64,000 nt of DNA. Origin: Sapria himalayana. Lineage: Eukaryota > Streptophyta > Magnoliopsida > Malpighiales > Rafflesiaceae. The stretch spans positions 3,403,022 through 3,467,021 of the forward strand of contig JAREIK010002450.1 of NCBI GenBank assembly GCA_029783825.1. Reading direction: 5' to 3'. Below, in pieces: positions 1-14,320 of this stretch (position 1 is its first letter; each line of letters opens with the position of its first letter). The notes under the pieces were generated by a model. It was not told the origin of the DNA and did not search any database. It worked only from the letters and a program-made list of their open reading frames with translations. The translations under genes were made by a program, and so were the position numbers.

Positions 1-940
1 GCTCATGAAGTTATAAAGTATAAATAAATTTATAATCACTCTGTTGTACATATTCTAGAAGAGCTAGACTTAAGATAATATGCATATTATATAGAATAAC
101 TAACCTATGGAATTCATCATAGTGTGAGAGTTGTGTGTTACTTATAGCAGATGATAATAATTAAGTCATATAATACACACAAGTAAAGGTGTTTCATAAG
201 GTGGTGACAATCCTATAAATCACTTTCTTTTGTATAATTTTTATCAATGAATTTCATATAAAGATGTATGTTAAATGATGTGAGTATGACACTCATGATG
301 TCCAAAGTACAAAAATATTTATCACCACATTATTTCATATCTTTTATGGCTATGGAGGCTAGAAAATAAAAATACATATTTGAAGCAATTATCAATGGTT
401 GTTGACATACTATCTTAAAGGAATAGATGTATGGATAACTCATTAATGGAGCAAGTGTGATTTTGGTGTTAAAATACTGAAGGAAAAACTATCATTAAAA
501 TCCCTTAGATACTATCATTAATAGTGATAGTCCAAGAATGATAATTACCTTACATGCAAAAAGGATACCAAGTCAATTCAACATTAGTCTTTCATTCATC
601 TGATATTCGAACATAATGTTTTTCTGAATAATATAAAAAATTCATCATACATAATGAAGTAAGCCAACCCTAGAATCTAATTATCTATTTTAGACACAAT
701 TTTATCTACTCAACTTTAGCAATAGTTAGTTCATTATTAGTTGGTCAATATGCTCACACATTATCTAAGGGATCAATATATAGACTTATGTCAATATTTA
801 TTTCTTATATGATCATATACTTGCGAATATCATTTGGATAGATTGATTACCAAATGTCTTTTGATACTATGTTACAAATGATAAGTTTTGGTAATATAAC
901 AAAGTCATACTAGTTATATTGATGAAGATAAAACTTAACA
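1..940. repeat. Diverged dispersed repeat, copy 1
   Basis: This stretch aligns by eye, in the same orientation, with 60096-61010. Shared landmarks in order are a 'catagtgtgagag'/'catagtgtaagag' block, 'ggtggtgacaatcct'/'ggtggtgataatcct', 'atagtgatagtc', and a closing 'caaagtcata'/'aaagtcatat' block. Similarity is interrupted by many small indels, so the copies are old. It probably starts left of the window. No coding signal and no terminal structure is visible, so the repeat class is unknown. Confidence 0.6.
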
Positions 941-3060
941 TATTTCTCTAAAAGTATTTTACGCACATGAACTCCAAAAAAGTAGTGAAATTAATGTTCA
1001 AAAAATATGCTCAAATGATAATATAATAGACTTATTCATGAAGTCATTGTTAAACTCAACATTCAAGAAGCATATGTTTAATTACAATACACCAACATAA
1101 AGATATCAACATGAGGGCGAGCATGTATATGAAAAGATATTAGTGTATTGTGTTCTTTTTCCTTTTATCTAAATTTTGTCTCACTGAGTTTTATTAGCAA
1201 GTTTTTAATGAGGTATCATTTCCATAATTCACCATCTCTTGTAATCCTATAGGGGACATCTATGGTCATTTATATTAATAATTGAATGAGAAGTTATCTT
1301 CTCATTCTCTCTCTCTCTATATTTCTTTTACTCTTTTCATTTTTAATTCTTCTCTTTTCATATTCATATATAAAGAAGAAATAGATTTATCTTAATTTCA
1401 TATTTTAATAATAATTTTATAATAAAAACAATTTTTAACATTGTTTTATATCAAAAATCAATGTAAAATGAATGAGACTTAATGAGATAAAAAAAATCAA
1501 TTGTCAAATAACTTTCTCCTTCCTAATATCAGTCTAGTAGTGCACAACATCGACTTTATACAATGTAAGGACTATAACTTTCAATAATTCAAGATTCTCC
1601 ACCTTCTAATCCAAAGGTGGGAGTAGTTTTAATGTTTTATGAAGTGGAGAAGCTCTAACCTACAAAGGTCAATTAGTTTATTCATCCAAATCAAATTGAT
1701 TATCTCATGCTTGCATTATCTATCCAAATATTGAATTTGATATAAACTATAGCTGTGTAAAATTTGTAGATCATAATTTAAGTAAGTTTTTTTTTTGGTT
1801 TGGTGATCCAAACCCTATGCTAGAGAAAACGTTTAGCCAAAGATATGGTAAAATGTGATAATTTTGTGTGATCAACAAAGTTATTAATGGGTTAATTTTT
1901 TTTGTTATTACTTTTGATAATTCTAGATTGGGAATGTTATGAAGAATAAATGTATGTTATCATATTAAAATCTTAATTGCCTTGATGAAAATACATCTAT
2001 AATATGAATTTTGATTAAGTTCACAAGTTCATATTGAAAATGTATTACATATTCTTTTGGAATTGTTTTGATGCAAATTTTTGCATATATGAAATTAGCA
2101 ATGAGATTAAAAATTTATAGTGTATTTATCTTATTAGTGACATATTTTTAAAAATTTTATGATGCAAATTTAATGAAAATATAAAACAAATAATAGAGCT
2201 CATAGTCCTAAGACTATTTATCTTTCTAATTTCACCCAAATATAATTTATGTAATATCAGTAAAGCACTTAGAAATATGGATCTATCATGATGAAAATGC
2301 AATGCACGAGCTTTTTAGATAGGCGCTTACAAAAGATTACAAGGTCAATGTATCTCATCCAACTCAAGGATGATAATATTTATGCTAATAATTCATACAT
2401 TGAATCAATTCACACAAGTAAGTCTACCATGCATTTCCTGAACTCATAAATTTTATTGCATTAGCCATTATGTAGCTCATTAAGCATCCATGTTAGAAGA
2501 AATTAATTGAAAAAAGTATTACTTAATTTTGAAATGAGTTAAAATCATTAAGATGATTGATATAATATATTCATTGAATAATATAATTATTAACATGTGT
2601 GTAGTTAATATAAATTTATTTAAATTAAATCAATTCACACAAGCAACATAGACGAATGGTGTCCTAGTTTATTAACAACATATGTGTGTTTCTTGAACAT
2701 TAGCATATGTGCCTTCATCATGATTTTGTCATAGCTAATTGTATTTATCTTTGTGGAACTTAATAAAAAGAGACATCAACTATTTGAATAATATAATTAT
2801 CATAATATAATTTCAACTTCAACAAGTTATCTTCTGCCTAATAATTATAATCATATAAAATATATAATATTTTATATTTTGTGGTTCATCAATTATTTGT
2901 GGATAGTTAGTAAGCTAATTTTTTTTCTAGCAATGTAATTAAAAAGTTGAATTCCTAACTATGTTATATAATATTGGCATAAATTTTTTGTAGTCAACTT
3001 ATGCACAATTACTAATAAACACATGCAAAAAGAGAGGATAATACACACACACACACACAT
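941..3060. other. AT-rich intergenic stretch, no gene seen
   Basis: No ORF with recognisable protein similarity and no terminal repeats are visible. A (AC)n run at about 3043-3059 ends directly at the left terminus of the large CACTA element, and its final 'cat' is that element's target duplication. Confidence 0.5.
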
Positions 3061-3745
3061 CACTACAAGAAAAATTAGTTTTAGTTAGGGATCAATCCCT
3101 AGATAAATCGCGATGGATTAGCTAGAGAATAGCAAGGGATTAATAATTTTTTTTGAAAAAAAAAAGCAACGAATTAGTGACAGAAAATTTTTCGTAAATT
3201 CCGTTCAAGAAAAGCGGGAGATTTAGTGATGGTTATTGCGACGTATTAGCGACAGAATATTTTCGTAAATTCCATTAAAGAAAATTGGGGATTTTAGTGA
3301 TGGATTTAGTGACGGATTAGCGACGGAACATTTTCCTAAATTTTGCTCAAGAAAAGCTAGGATTTTAGCGATGGATTTAGCTACGGAATATCCCTCGCTA
3401 ATAAAAGCGTTAATTTAGCGATGGATTTAGCGACAGATATTCCCTTGATAATAAAATCCTTGATTTAGTAACGGAATATCTCTCGCTAATAAACCCCTGA
3501 AATTAGCGACGAATATTAGCGACGGAATATCTTTTGCTAATAAAATCCTTGATTTAGTGATTAATTTTCTCTTGCTAATAAAATCTATGATTTAGCGATG
3601 GATTTTCCCTGCTAATAAAATCCATGATTTAGCGACGGATTTAGTGATGAATTTTCCAATGCTAATAAAATACATGATTTAGCGATAGATTTAGTAATGG
3701 ATTTAGTGATGGATCTTCCCATATTAATATAATCCATGATTTAGC
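3061..3745 (+). repeat. Left subterminal repeat block of large CACTA element
   Basis: About fifteen degenerate copies of a 'gatttagcgacggatt' type motif, often followed by 'ttccctcgctaataaaa', are packed at roughly 30-50 bp spacing. The same motif is inverted at 24530-24840. Such clusters are the cis sites for transposase-complex binding in En/Spm-type elements. That role is inferred from the family. Confidence 0.75.
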
Positions 3746-3886
3746 CGACTTGATAAATAAAATGAGTAATGATTAATAATATATATCTATATGCATGTGT
3801 ATTTTACGCATAACTAGCATACATACTTAGGTATGTCGTCTTGATATCTATAAAAAATATTCAAAAATGAGTAATGATTGAATTCA

Positions 3887-4466
3887 AAAATATAATAAAA
3901 TAAAATAAAATAAATGAAATGAATGAAATGAATGAAATAAATGAAATGAATGAAATAAATGAAATAAATGAAATAAATGAAATAAATTAAATAACTAAAA
4001 TAACTAAAATAAATAAAATGACTAAAATGACTAAAATGAGCAAAATGAGTAAATCAAAATAAAATAAATAAAATAAATAAAATAAATAAAATAAAATAAA
4101 TAAAATAAAATAAAATAAAATAAATAAAATAAATAAATAAAATAAAATAAAATAAATAAAATAAAATAAAATAAATAAAATAAAATAAATAAAATAAATA
4201 AAATAAATAAAATAGATAAAATAGATAAAATAGATAAAATAAATAAAATAACTAAAATAAATAAAATAACTAAAATAACTAAAATAAATAAAATAACTAA
4301 AATAAATAAAATAAATAAAATAAATAAAACAAATAAAATAGATAAAATAGATAAAATAAATAAAATAACTAAAATAAATAAAATAAATAAAATAACTAAA
4401 ATAAATAAAATAACTAAAATAACTAAAATAAATAAAATAAATAAAATAAATAAAATAAATAAAATA
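3887..4466. repeat. A-rich 9-bp periodic array (AAATAAAAT)n
   Basis: About 580 bp composed of aaataaaat units with interspersed 'aactaaaat', 'agataaaat' and 'aatgaaatg' variants. The 9-bp period makes the reverse strand read as a repeated Phe-Ile-Tyr tripeptide. This is a microsatellite, not a gene. The variants are clustered, which suggests local slippage. Confidence 0.9.
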
Positions 4467-6469
4467 ATAGTTTAGCATGTCAGATCAAATTAAACTGAGT
4501 ATACTCGATTGAACCAGTTTGAACTATTCTACCAACTTTGAGAAAACTCACTAATATTCATACATATAATTGAAAATAATTGAGCAAGAGTTTCTTAATT
4601 CACTTTGAAAATTTCTCATGAATGTGTTGTTGTGTGCTGGGAACCCCAAATCACTTTTATTTATAGGCAAGATTCCAAGTTTGTTAATTTTTGATGCAAC
4701 ATTTAGTAAGCCAACACATAGCTTTCACATGTCAAGTTAATCCTTGGCAGGTATACACATTCTCATATAACAAGCACACTTTCAAGCACTTGGCATTAAT
4801 GCACGAGAACACATAGTAAGCACATAATCAATATGTATCACTCATGTAAGCCAAGACATGGAAATCGTACATACTAACACATGATATTCATGCAAGTAAG
4901 CATGTTATAAGCTTTTAAGTCAACATATGATATAAAAATAATTATTCTTATTAATTTTTCATAGACTTTTTTGTCATTTTACTACATGATTCATTTATTT
5001 TCTTATGGTTGCACTTATCTTTAACAAAAATTATCATAGTGTGTGTGTGTGTGCGTGTATATATATATAAATTTATATTTACCATGTATATAACATTTTG
5101 TAAATTAAATTTATCTCAAAATTATCTCAAGCATAATAAATTCATATTTATGTTTCTTGAAATAAAACACTTATATTTCTAATGATATCATATGCTCTTT
5201 TATTAAAATTTAAAAACCATACTAGTATATCAAACAATAAGTAGCATAAAATTCTTTTTATTCATACACATAAATTTGTTATGAGGATTCTCTTAATTTC
5301 TCTTTTTTTTAACTTTTTTAGCTTTGCTCCTCAAAGTCAATCATGCATTGTGATGTAAATATCAATATTTATGATGAAGATATTCAAGTATACAATACTA
5401 TCACTATTTAGATTTAATTTACATACTCATACATTATATTATGATTTAGCAATTGTACACATGAGGCTCATGCATATATCTATTTATTAATAAAAAAACT
5501 AAGATAGAAAAGTTTTATTTTTTTAGTTTTACTTCTCAAAGTCATCCATGCTTTTTGATGTGAATACCAATATTTGTGATGAAACTCACCTGCTCAACAT
5601 TATCACTAGTTAAATTTGTATTACTTAATCGTACATTGTATCATGTTTTATGCATACTTTTTTTACTAACAATCTATGACAACAAAGTACTCTCATTTTT
5701 TTAAAATAACCCTTCTAAACTTAATCAATTTATTTTATTTCAAATAATCATTATATACTTTATTTTGCTTAGTTTCCTAATTTGGCAGAAAGATCGTAAA
5801 ATAGTTTAGAAATACTAACTCTCCTTCTTGTTTAAGACTCCCAGGGTTAATTAATAGAATTAAAATATAGTCTAATGTGCATTTTATAGGAAACAAATAG
5901 ATCTAAAAAATAAGTTATAGCCTAAATTTATTTTTTTAGCAAGATCTTCATTAGGCATCATTGAATCACATACTAACTACCAATACTAAACCAATCTAAA
6001 AAAATGAACAGATTGAATTGAAATGACAAAAAATATCAAGGGATAAAGAAACTCTGGTCAAACTTGTATATCTTAATTTTCTTCTTCATTGGGTTTTGAA
6101 GATTTGTTATTCTTAGGCTTTCACTCCTCAAAAATCATCTAAGATAACTTAGTGAAGTTCACCACCACATTTTGGAATCCAATTTGCATCATCCTTTAGT
6201 CAGCCTAAAAATTTTCAACAAAATTGATAGAACTGAAATACAATAATAATAATTTTTTGAATGAAAAAAAAACTTTGTTGAATTCTAGAATAGTGGGTTG
6301 ACACCAAAAAAGTACTTAGTTTATAGTCATTTGTTAGACTTAGTCAAAATATTGAAAAGTAGCTCCTCTTTTGCACAAGTATCAAATGTGTGTTGACTTT
6401 GTGATTACTTTCTTGCTCAAATTAGTCAAGTGATAATACCTTCATGATTCTTTTGTTACAATTTATAAT
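4467..6469. other. AT-rich CACTA interior, no gene seen
   Basis: No recognisable coding sequence. On the minus strand a TATAAATA box at 4658-4665 is followed by a mostly unstructured leader-like stretch, so it could be an old LTR or element promoter. Nothing else supports that reading. Confidence 0.35.
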
Positions 6470-7870
6470 CAAGTCCAAAACCTTAATGGTTGAGCATTCG
6501 TCCACCTCATCCTGAAAGTGTATTGTGTTGAATTTATTGAAAGTCGCATTTTAATCATTTATTCTCATGATAAACACTCCCATTTGTATATTAATCAAAA
6601 TTTTCCTAGCAACAAGGAATGATCACCTCAAAATAATGAGAACTTCTTTATCAGTTTCAAAGTCCAACACAAAAAAGTCTATAGAAAAGTTGAATTTTTT
6701 CACTTAAACTAACACATCTTCAATTTTTTATTTGGGATAAGCAAATGGTTTATCAACAAGCTAAAATGTAATTATGATGAGTTTTACTTCTCTAATTTCT
6801 AGTTGTTTGAAGATAGAGATTAATATCAAGTTGATACTTGATCCCAAATCAAATAGAGTTTTCTGACATAAAATATTACTATTAAAGCACGAGATCTTAA
6901 AGCTTCCAAGATCCTTCAACTTGGGCATGAGTTTGTATGGTAATATATAAACATACATTCATTCATAATTTCCACCATTTCAAACTCTCTTAAATTCTCT
7001 TCTTGGAAAGAATATCTTTTAAGAATTTAACATAGCTGGACACTTTCTCTAAGGCAGCTACAAGTAGTATACTGATATATAATTATGTCAGAATATCCAA
7101 AAATTTCCTACATTATTTGTCTCACTGCTATTTCTGGAATTGTTGAAAAAAATATGATGGCAATTGCTCATTTTGCTAATCTAGCCTAGCATATATTATT
7201 GTTGTTGTATCATCATAGGCAGATATGTATTTCTTATTTGAATTTTCTTCTTCTTCTTGCAGAAATATATGTAGCGGGTTAACAATAATTATATTCAGCT
7301 ATCCTCTCTAAAATATAATATACCTCATTGTAAGATTTAGCATGAAAAACTCTATTTGCTTAAGTATCCACCATAACATGGGTTTAGCATTAAGTCTAAC
7401 GTAAAAAATCTATTTTGGATAAAATGAAGAATCCTCTGATATGGACACATCCTTTGCAACTCTTCGAATCTCTTTCGTGCCTCATAAAGTAATTTTTCCT
7501 TGAGTTGATGAAAAGAAATAAGATCATTCATCAGTTTAACATTCTTGGTTGGGAAAAATACTTCATAATAACCTCTCTCATGGCTCACGAAGATGTAAAG
7601 TATTTAGACACACTATATCCATATCTCTCAATGAATAAAGAAATAATTTCATTCATAAAGCCTACTCCAAGACTCCTTGTAGCTTGAATGAATCACTAAC
7701 CTTCATGAACAAAAATAGATGAAGGTAAGGATCTTCCATGAGCTTTTCACTGAATTGTCTTATAGTTTGAAGCATTTGTAGTATAATTAGTTTTAGGTCA
7801 AAAGGAAAAGCTTGAATTTCTAGCCTCGTCATGGTTGGATTCAACTCATGAAGCATTGGGATAATCCCTT
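6470..7870 (-). pseudogene. Athila-like Ty3/gypsy gag-protease remnant
   Basis: Read on the minus strand from 7856, fragments match plant Ty3/gypsy gag of the Athila/Tat type. A 'HELNPTMTRLEIQAFPFDLK' block (7662-7856) is followed by 'FFPTKNVKLMNDLISF' and 'LYEARKRFEELQRMCPYQ' (7352-7588), the classical retrotransposon gag region. Further downstream, 6761-6958 reads like the protease segment, with 'TLFDLGSSINLI' standing where active proteases have an ALCDLGAS-type D-x-G motif. 6470-6760 still resembles the protease C-terminus. The pieces lie in different frames with stops, so this is dead. No LTRs of it are recognisable. It is presumably an old insertion within the CACTA element. Confidence 0.7.
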
Positions 7871-10800
7871 ATAGCCCTATCTTTGTCATTAGTTATTGCT
7901 ATAGCTTGACTGGCAGCATTAAAACCTTTTTGTGTTAGCATTTTTTCTAATCAATCTAAACGAAATTGATATCTTTATATCCTTCTAAAAGTATATTCAA
8001 TTTCAAGGTTTAAGAAGAGTGATTAAGGCTATAGTTAATTGTTCATATAAGTATTGCAATAAAGTAGCAAGAAAATTGAAGCAAAGAAAGATATTATGAA
8101 TGAAATAAAAGTGAAAACTAGTTTCTACAACAATTTCACTGATCTCAATACTCGGCAACCGAGCTAAAAACTTATTTGTTATTTTGAATTGTAATGGGAT
8201 ACTTGTAAAAGTTCATGCAAATCCACAAGATCAACAAGTAATATAGAAGTGAATTAAGTAATGTCTCCATATGTAATGAATATATATGAAAATAAAATGC
8301 AAAAATAAACAATTTCAACTAACTAAAAAGCTAAAGCCAAATAGTAAAACATATAAAACTAAATTATGATAAAAAGTAGGTTCTAGAAATAAATAAAAAT
8401 AATAAGGTAATAAAGTGTTAAAAAATTTAAAAATATATAATGGATTACTCTAGAATTGGTGAATTTCTTTAAGTTATTTTATATTATACTACAAATATTC
8501 CTAATAAACTACACATCAAATTTAACTTTTGAAATATTCAAATCTAACATCTTTAATAATAATCCTTTCACCTAGATTAAATATATTCCTATGCTAATCT
8601 AATAAAATGAATACATATTAAAGTAGTAGTCCCTTAGGTTTCATGAAAAATAATATATTCTTATATCACTTATGAATCAATAATGCCAACCTTTCTAGAA
8701 TTAAGATTATTGAATGAATTTCATCCAACTTTGATCTACTAATCTTAACCTTTCCATGATTAACATTAATATTACAATTTACTAATGTTGGCAAAATAAA
8801 AAAAATTAAATAATAAAAACCATTAGATGAATAAAAGATTTTTTCTAAATTATAAATTTGAAAATGCACAATAACTTAAGTTCATACAAATTCTAGTGTA
8901 AATAAATTTAGCTTATACTTAAATTAAAACTAACACACGAGTTTAGTTCATTCATTCTTAAAAAAAATAAAAACAAATTAAAAATTAAAACAAAACATGC
9001 AAATGGACGAAGAGAAGGAAAACATATGCTTTGTTGTAGTAGGGCATATGCTTGATACTTGTTATTGACTTTTTATTAGTTTTTTTCAATGTCTCTAACC
9101 AAGTCTCCCTTCTTGTTTTTATATTTTTTCTTTTCTTGTATTATGCTTCCCTCACATGCTTTTGATTCTTTTACTTTTTTTTTGTGTCTTTCCCATCATC
9201 CATCATGTGTATTTGTGAAGTTCCATTTCATGTTTTTATTTTTCTTCCATTCCTTGTATCTATTCTTTGAGTCTCATGTTTTTCCTCTCATGAGTTTTAT
9301 ATTTGTTGCTTTATTCTTCCTTTGTGACATGTGATTTCTGTAAAAATTCAAGTTTCCACTTCTTTCCTTTTTCTTGTGTTTTTTTATTTCTACTCTCATT
9401 CTCTTTCTTTTTGTGATAGATGTTTTACTCAAAAAAAAAACTCTCATCTTGTAACTTCTCTCCCTTTTTATATCCTTTATATTTACATTTTATGTTTTCT
9501 TTACGTTTGCATTACTTCATTAATATTTTAAATACAAGCCACACAAAAAAACCCCTTAATACATACAAAGAAATAAAATATGATTATCTAACTACATAAA
9601 TATAAAGACACACACACACAAATATATATATATATAAACTAGAGTTATTCTCTAACAAATTGAGTCAAAGCCAAAAAAGAGTTAAAATATGAAAATACAT
9701 ATCTATAAAGACTCAAAATTAAAATTTTATTGCCTTTTTAGTAAAATAAAGCTAAAAAAGATAATAACTCTAGTATTTTAGAGTTAATTTGTAATGAATA
9801 TTCTTCTCCTGGAGCTTTCATAATGTAATTTACATATTGTAGGGCTATCTAATTCAAGCCAAATCTAAGAAATCGTATAGTGAGAGGTGCACCCAATCTA
9901 GATTCTAGGGTCACATTTAAATGAAGATTAGTTATCTAGTGGTTACAAAATTAATGAGTAAACTAGACTTGGAAAATAGTAGTTTCAAAGCAAAACATAC
10001 CAACCTAAGTGAAACATGGAACCAAATTAGTAGTTGATCTATTGATATTGATTTTCAATTTCATGAACCATAATCAAACATGAAACAATCATGAACCAAG
10101 AACAATCCAAAATCTCATAATTGTGAAATTATTTCTTTGATCTTTGATTCTCCATCTCCAACTTAATTTTTAAATCATTAAATTCAAACATTATAGTGAA
10201 ACCATAATATCTAATTTTTGAAGATAAATATGGCCATAATATCTAGGCTTATTGTCGAGTCTAGAATGCACACACAATATTTGTAGATAAATATCGCCAT
10301 AATCTATAATGGAATTAAGTGAATCTTTTAGAAAGGAAAATATGTATCTTTTCTTTTGTTTTAGTGGGAAAAAGTTATAACACTTGGTTTATATATGTAT
10401 ATATGGAAGCCATTAAGTTCCTAATTTGATAAAAACATTTTTATTTTTATTTCAAATAATTTATTTAAAACTTTGATAGTTGTATGACTTATTAGAAAAG
10501 TGAATTCGTATTTTGAAAATAATTTTTGAAAACCAATTCTAAAATAAATCAATTTTATAAATTTTTAAAATAAATTAGTAAACAATAACTTATTAATAAC
10601 TCAAATAAATTAGTTTACTTCAATCTATATATATATATATATATATATTCAAGACTTCTCAAGTTTTAAATATAAATCAACCAATAACAACTCAAATAAT
10701 ATTATATTTTTAATAATTTTTTTAAAAAATAAGGTATCCCAAGGTCGAAGCTGATAATACCTCTATCCCAATTGTATGAATGGAGTGATTTCAAAGATAC

Positions 10801-11221
10801 TATAATATGAGTAATCGACATCTATGTGGATTGAAACTGTGTCCAAACAGCTAGCTGACTGACCTCTTTACCAATTGAACTACCTTATTATTGATAATCA
10901 AAAAATTTTTATTTTTATAAAGTATATTTAAAAATTCTTCTTTAGTCTTCCTCAAAAAAATAATTTTATTTTTGAAAGCCACAAATAGATAAAAGTTTAC
11001 TACAAACCAATAAAATCTAAATAATAATATCGAACATTAATTTTGATATTTTTGTTTGTTTGGAAATAGTTTACTTGCTACACTGTTGTTTTAATTATTA
11101 CAAAGATGATGACGTATATTTAATAAATCATCTTGATTTCTTAGTTGCCAATTTTTCACTTTATGATGTTGTGGATGAGTATATGTAAAATGTAATACAT
11201 GTGCTTTATTATTGAGATCCT
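7871..11221. other. AT-rich CACTA interior, no gene seen
   Basis: No recognisable domain on either strand. The apparent ORFs at 9089-9531 are T-rich and give low-complexity Phe/Leu/Ser strings with no motif. A (TA)n run lies at about 10627-10650. Otherwise it is unstructured AT-rich sequence. Confidence 0.4.
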
Positions 11222-11460
11222 CACTACAAGAAAATATAGATTTAGCTAGTGAATTTTAGCTATGGATCAATCCCTAGCTAAAGTGTGATGGATTATCTAG
11301 AAAAGCAATGGATTTATGATTTTTCATTGAAATAAAAATTTGAGACAGAATAGCGACGAAATAGTGATGGAAAATTTTTCATAAATTTCACTCAAGAAAA
11401 GTGGAGAATTTAGCTATGAATTTAGCGACGTATTAGCGACGAAAAATTTTTATATATTTT
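11222..11460 (+). mobile_element. Internal CACTA left-end fragment
   Basis: Begins CACTACAAGAAAA and continues with the same 'ggatcaatccctag' block that follows the terminus at 3061. It then shows a few 'tttagcgacg' subterminal motifs and loses similarity at about 11455. It is a second left end of the same or a closely related family, cut short. It could be a truncated nested element, a tandem end duplication, or the true left partner of 24856. Its left flank is CCT, not CAT, which argues against the last reading. Confidence 0.7.
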
Positions 11461-11649
11461 TTAACATTAAAAGTATTTTATAACTCCTAGAAGAGTGTCT
11501 ATAAGACAAATCAACTTTTCATGTATGTCTTATTATATGAAGTTTGTTTATATATTTGTAAGGTGTATATTTTTAATTTGTACCTTGCTACACACACATT
11601 AATTTAGTTGAAAAAATTTTGATAGTAAATAAAATAAATGAGTCATTTT

Positions 11650-11687
<38 letters not shown>

Positions 11688-13449
11688 TATTTAATGTTTT
11701 TATAATTAAAAATATAAATATTTTGGAAATATATATAATTTGTTATTTAATGTTTATTTTGTCGAGACTAAGTCCTCCATCTTTCTCTCAATATTTTCGA
11801 AGAATAAGCGAAGCAACTCCACCATAGTCATCCATCCTTCTCTCATCACTGACGCAACATAAGCATATTTGAATTAAGTGATAATTTATTATTGATTTGA
11901 GATACGTTTTCTACCCTAATTCTTCATCGATTATCTTAATTTGTATTGATTTTGTTAATTTTTTTCCTAAATTCTTCTTCTTTAATCGTATACATTAATT
12001 TTAGTATACTTATTGTGATACATACCTAATGCATTTGTGTTGTGTTGGGTAGTAGGTATGCTTATATAAACTTAATTTAATAATACTTTTTTTAATACAT
12101 ATTATGTTAATTTAATTATACTTTTTTTAAATACATATCATGTTAATTTAATTATATTTGGATTGCTTATATAAACTTAATCATATATAACACAAAATGA
12201 GTGTTTTGTGTTGGGCAGTGTGTATATAACACATAAATATATAAGTATATTTTATCATATCTATAACTATAAAAATAGTTTACATAAACATAACTATATA
12301 TAAATATAACAACATAAATTTAATATATATATATATATATATATCTATATATATCTATCATAAATTTATATATGATACATTCAATATACATGTCGTGTAT
12401 TTAAGATATAATTAGTATTATACTTATAACATTATATACATATTTTACACAAATAAAGTTATTCTGACTTTATGATAGGCTTTTAATAATGTATATTTGA
12501 AATTTGTAAGTCATCATTATGAAATACATGTCTAATAAATTTGCATTATGAAATATCTATTATTCCATAATGCTGTGCCTACCCAATAAGTATAATTAAA
12601 TTAATATCTGTAAACTATATTTTATGCATGGCTTTATGTATAGGGAAAAACACACACTCTTATAAAAATGTAAGTATATTTAATATCTGTAAATTTAAAG
12701 TATAGTCACATTAATATATGTAAATGTCAAATTAATATTTGTAAATATTTATTGACCAGTTTTCAATTAGTTCAGATAAAAATGTAATAGGCTTTATATA
12801 TACTGATACTAATTTACAAGACATTTAAATACATGTATATATTTGACTATATTTTAATTATTATGTTTAATTAAATGCCGCATAGGCTCCCTTATAAATA
12901 CCCTAGCATTGACTATCAATATGATTCATACTAGATTAAAATATATAAGATATCCATCTCATCTGACATACATTATTTCCTACATGAATTGATGCTGATG
13001 ACTTTTTGATGGGTTTGAGAAGTTCCACCTATATGGATGAGTAGATCTCACATATTTTATCACCGCTATAGCCATTAACTCATTAATTGTATACCCATGG
13101 ACTTGAGACTATTTACTTATTGTAAGCTAACCATAGAATTGTTTACTTGAGTAAACACTAGAAACTATTTGTTTATTATAAGCTTAGATAATGAAGAAAC
13201 TTTGATAATTAATCCAAATAATCAATATCTATGAAATGATAATCTAGATTCATAAGGTTAATTTTATTACTTGTTTAACTCATATACTTGTGATATATTT
13301 TACCGTGCTATAAAATAACTAACACTTGCATTGATTTTTTTAGTGTCTTGTCTCTCTATAATTTTAATACTTAATGGTCTTTGAGCTATTATAATTACAA
13401 TGATTCTTAGATTTAGACATCTTGTTCTTTGAATTGCTTTGACGTTTTC
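11461..13449. other. AT-rich stretch with (TA)n runs, no gene seen
   Basis: Contains perfect (TA)n tracts at about 11653-11682 and 12321-12345 and degenerate 'tataactatata' motifs. A mixed-composition patch at 11760-11860, rich in 'ctccatc', could be an untranslated leader of the CACTA family, but nothing coding follows. No gene is recognisable. Confidence 0.4.
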
Positions 13450-14320
13450 TCTTGGTAGAATTTCTTTCAATTTACTTTGTAAATAATTCTAAAGAGGTTG
13501 ATGTTTCACTTTTCTATCTCTGTTGAATCTCCTTGCTGAGAATTAGATCATTAACATCATCGAATTTCAATTTATTAGTTCTTGATAAACTATGTACAAC
13601 AATAATTGTAATACGTTAATTTTTGATCGAGAACTCAGAAGTATAAATACACATACTTCATCAACTTCAATACCAAACAAACTTAATTGGGTTGTGATTA
13701 TGTTGACTTCATTGAGTTGTTGGGTCACTGACATGCTTTTTGTCAACTTCAGATTGAAAAATTACCTCATCATGTGCACTTTTTGTCAACTTCAGATTGA
13801 AAAAATACCTCATCATGTGCACTTTTTTAGCATCAATTAGTTTTTCGTATATACTAGCAAGAGCCTTCGTAAGCCTTACTATGCTCTTCTCATTTTTTAT
13901 ATTGAAAGTGAGATGGTAAGATATCATTTTTCAGATGAATTCAAGTGCTAGTATGTGCTCTTCTTTCTTCATAGACTCTATCTCCTTCCTTAGAAGGGGT
14001 TAATATAGATTTTTCTAGTATTTATAATCCTCTATCTATATTTTCTAGAATTCAAATTTCGTTCTATAGATTTTTTTTTATTTTCACTTTTCCTTCATAT
14101 GCAGTCATTACTGTCTACAAAATATGACTTTTTCTAGACAATTCTTGCAAAACACTGTCTATGAGAATTGAGAACACCTCTTTTGACATGCTGATATTGT
14201 CTACAAAATTTATTATATTTATTAAATTCATTATTATCATCAATAGTAACTTCACCCAATGGGGCATCATAATGCACAACATAAACCTCCAATACCAATT
14301 ATTGAGAATAACATGATTTC
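13450..14320 (-). pseudogene. Ty1/copia gag remnant with leader
   Basis: On the minus strand, 13440-13930 reads in shifting frames like copia gag of the UBN2/Retrotran_gag_2 type. It has a 'TKALASIYEKL' segment where the family has a W-x-x-L-x-x-x-Y type motif, a segment resembling the N-E-F/L-x-x-Q-L core, and a downstream 'L-x-x-D-x-x-x-L-L' type region. Upstream (minus sense), at about 14300, lies a 'ttggtattggaggtt' stretch resembling a decayed tRNA-iMet primer binding site. A 43-44 bp segment is tandemly duplicated at 13737-13823, inside the gag region. There is no RT nearby. The element is 3'-truncated or deleted. Confidence 0.55.

Noticed and set aside
3987..4478. 163-codon minus-strand Phe-Ile-Tyr repeat protein
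   Set aside because: Translation of a 9-bp A/T microsatellite with no unique sequence.
9089..9531. Two hydrophobic plus-strand ORFs resembling membrane proteins
   Set aside because: T-rich composition gives Phe/Leu/Ser strings; no motif, no gene-like codon pattern and no neighbours support them.
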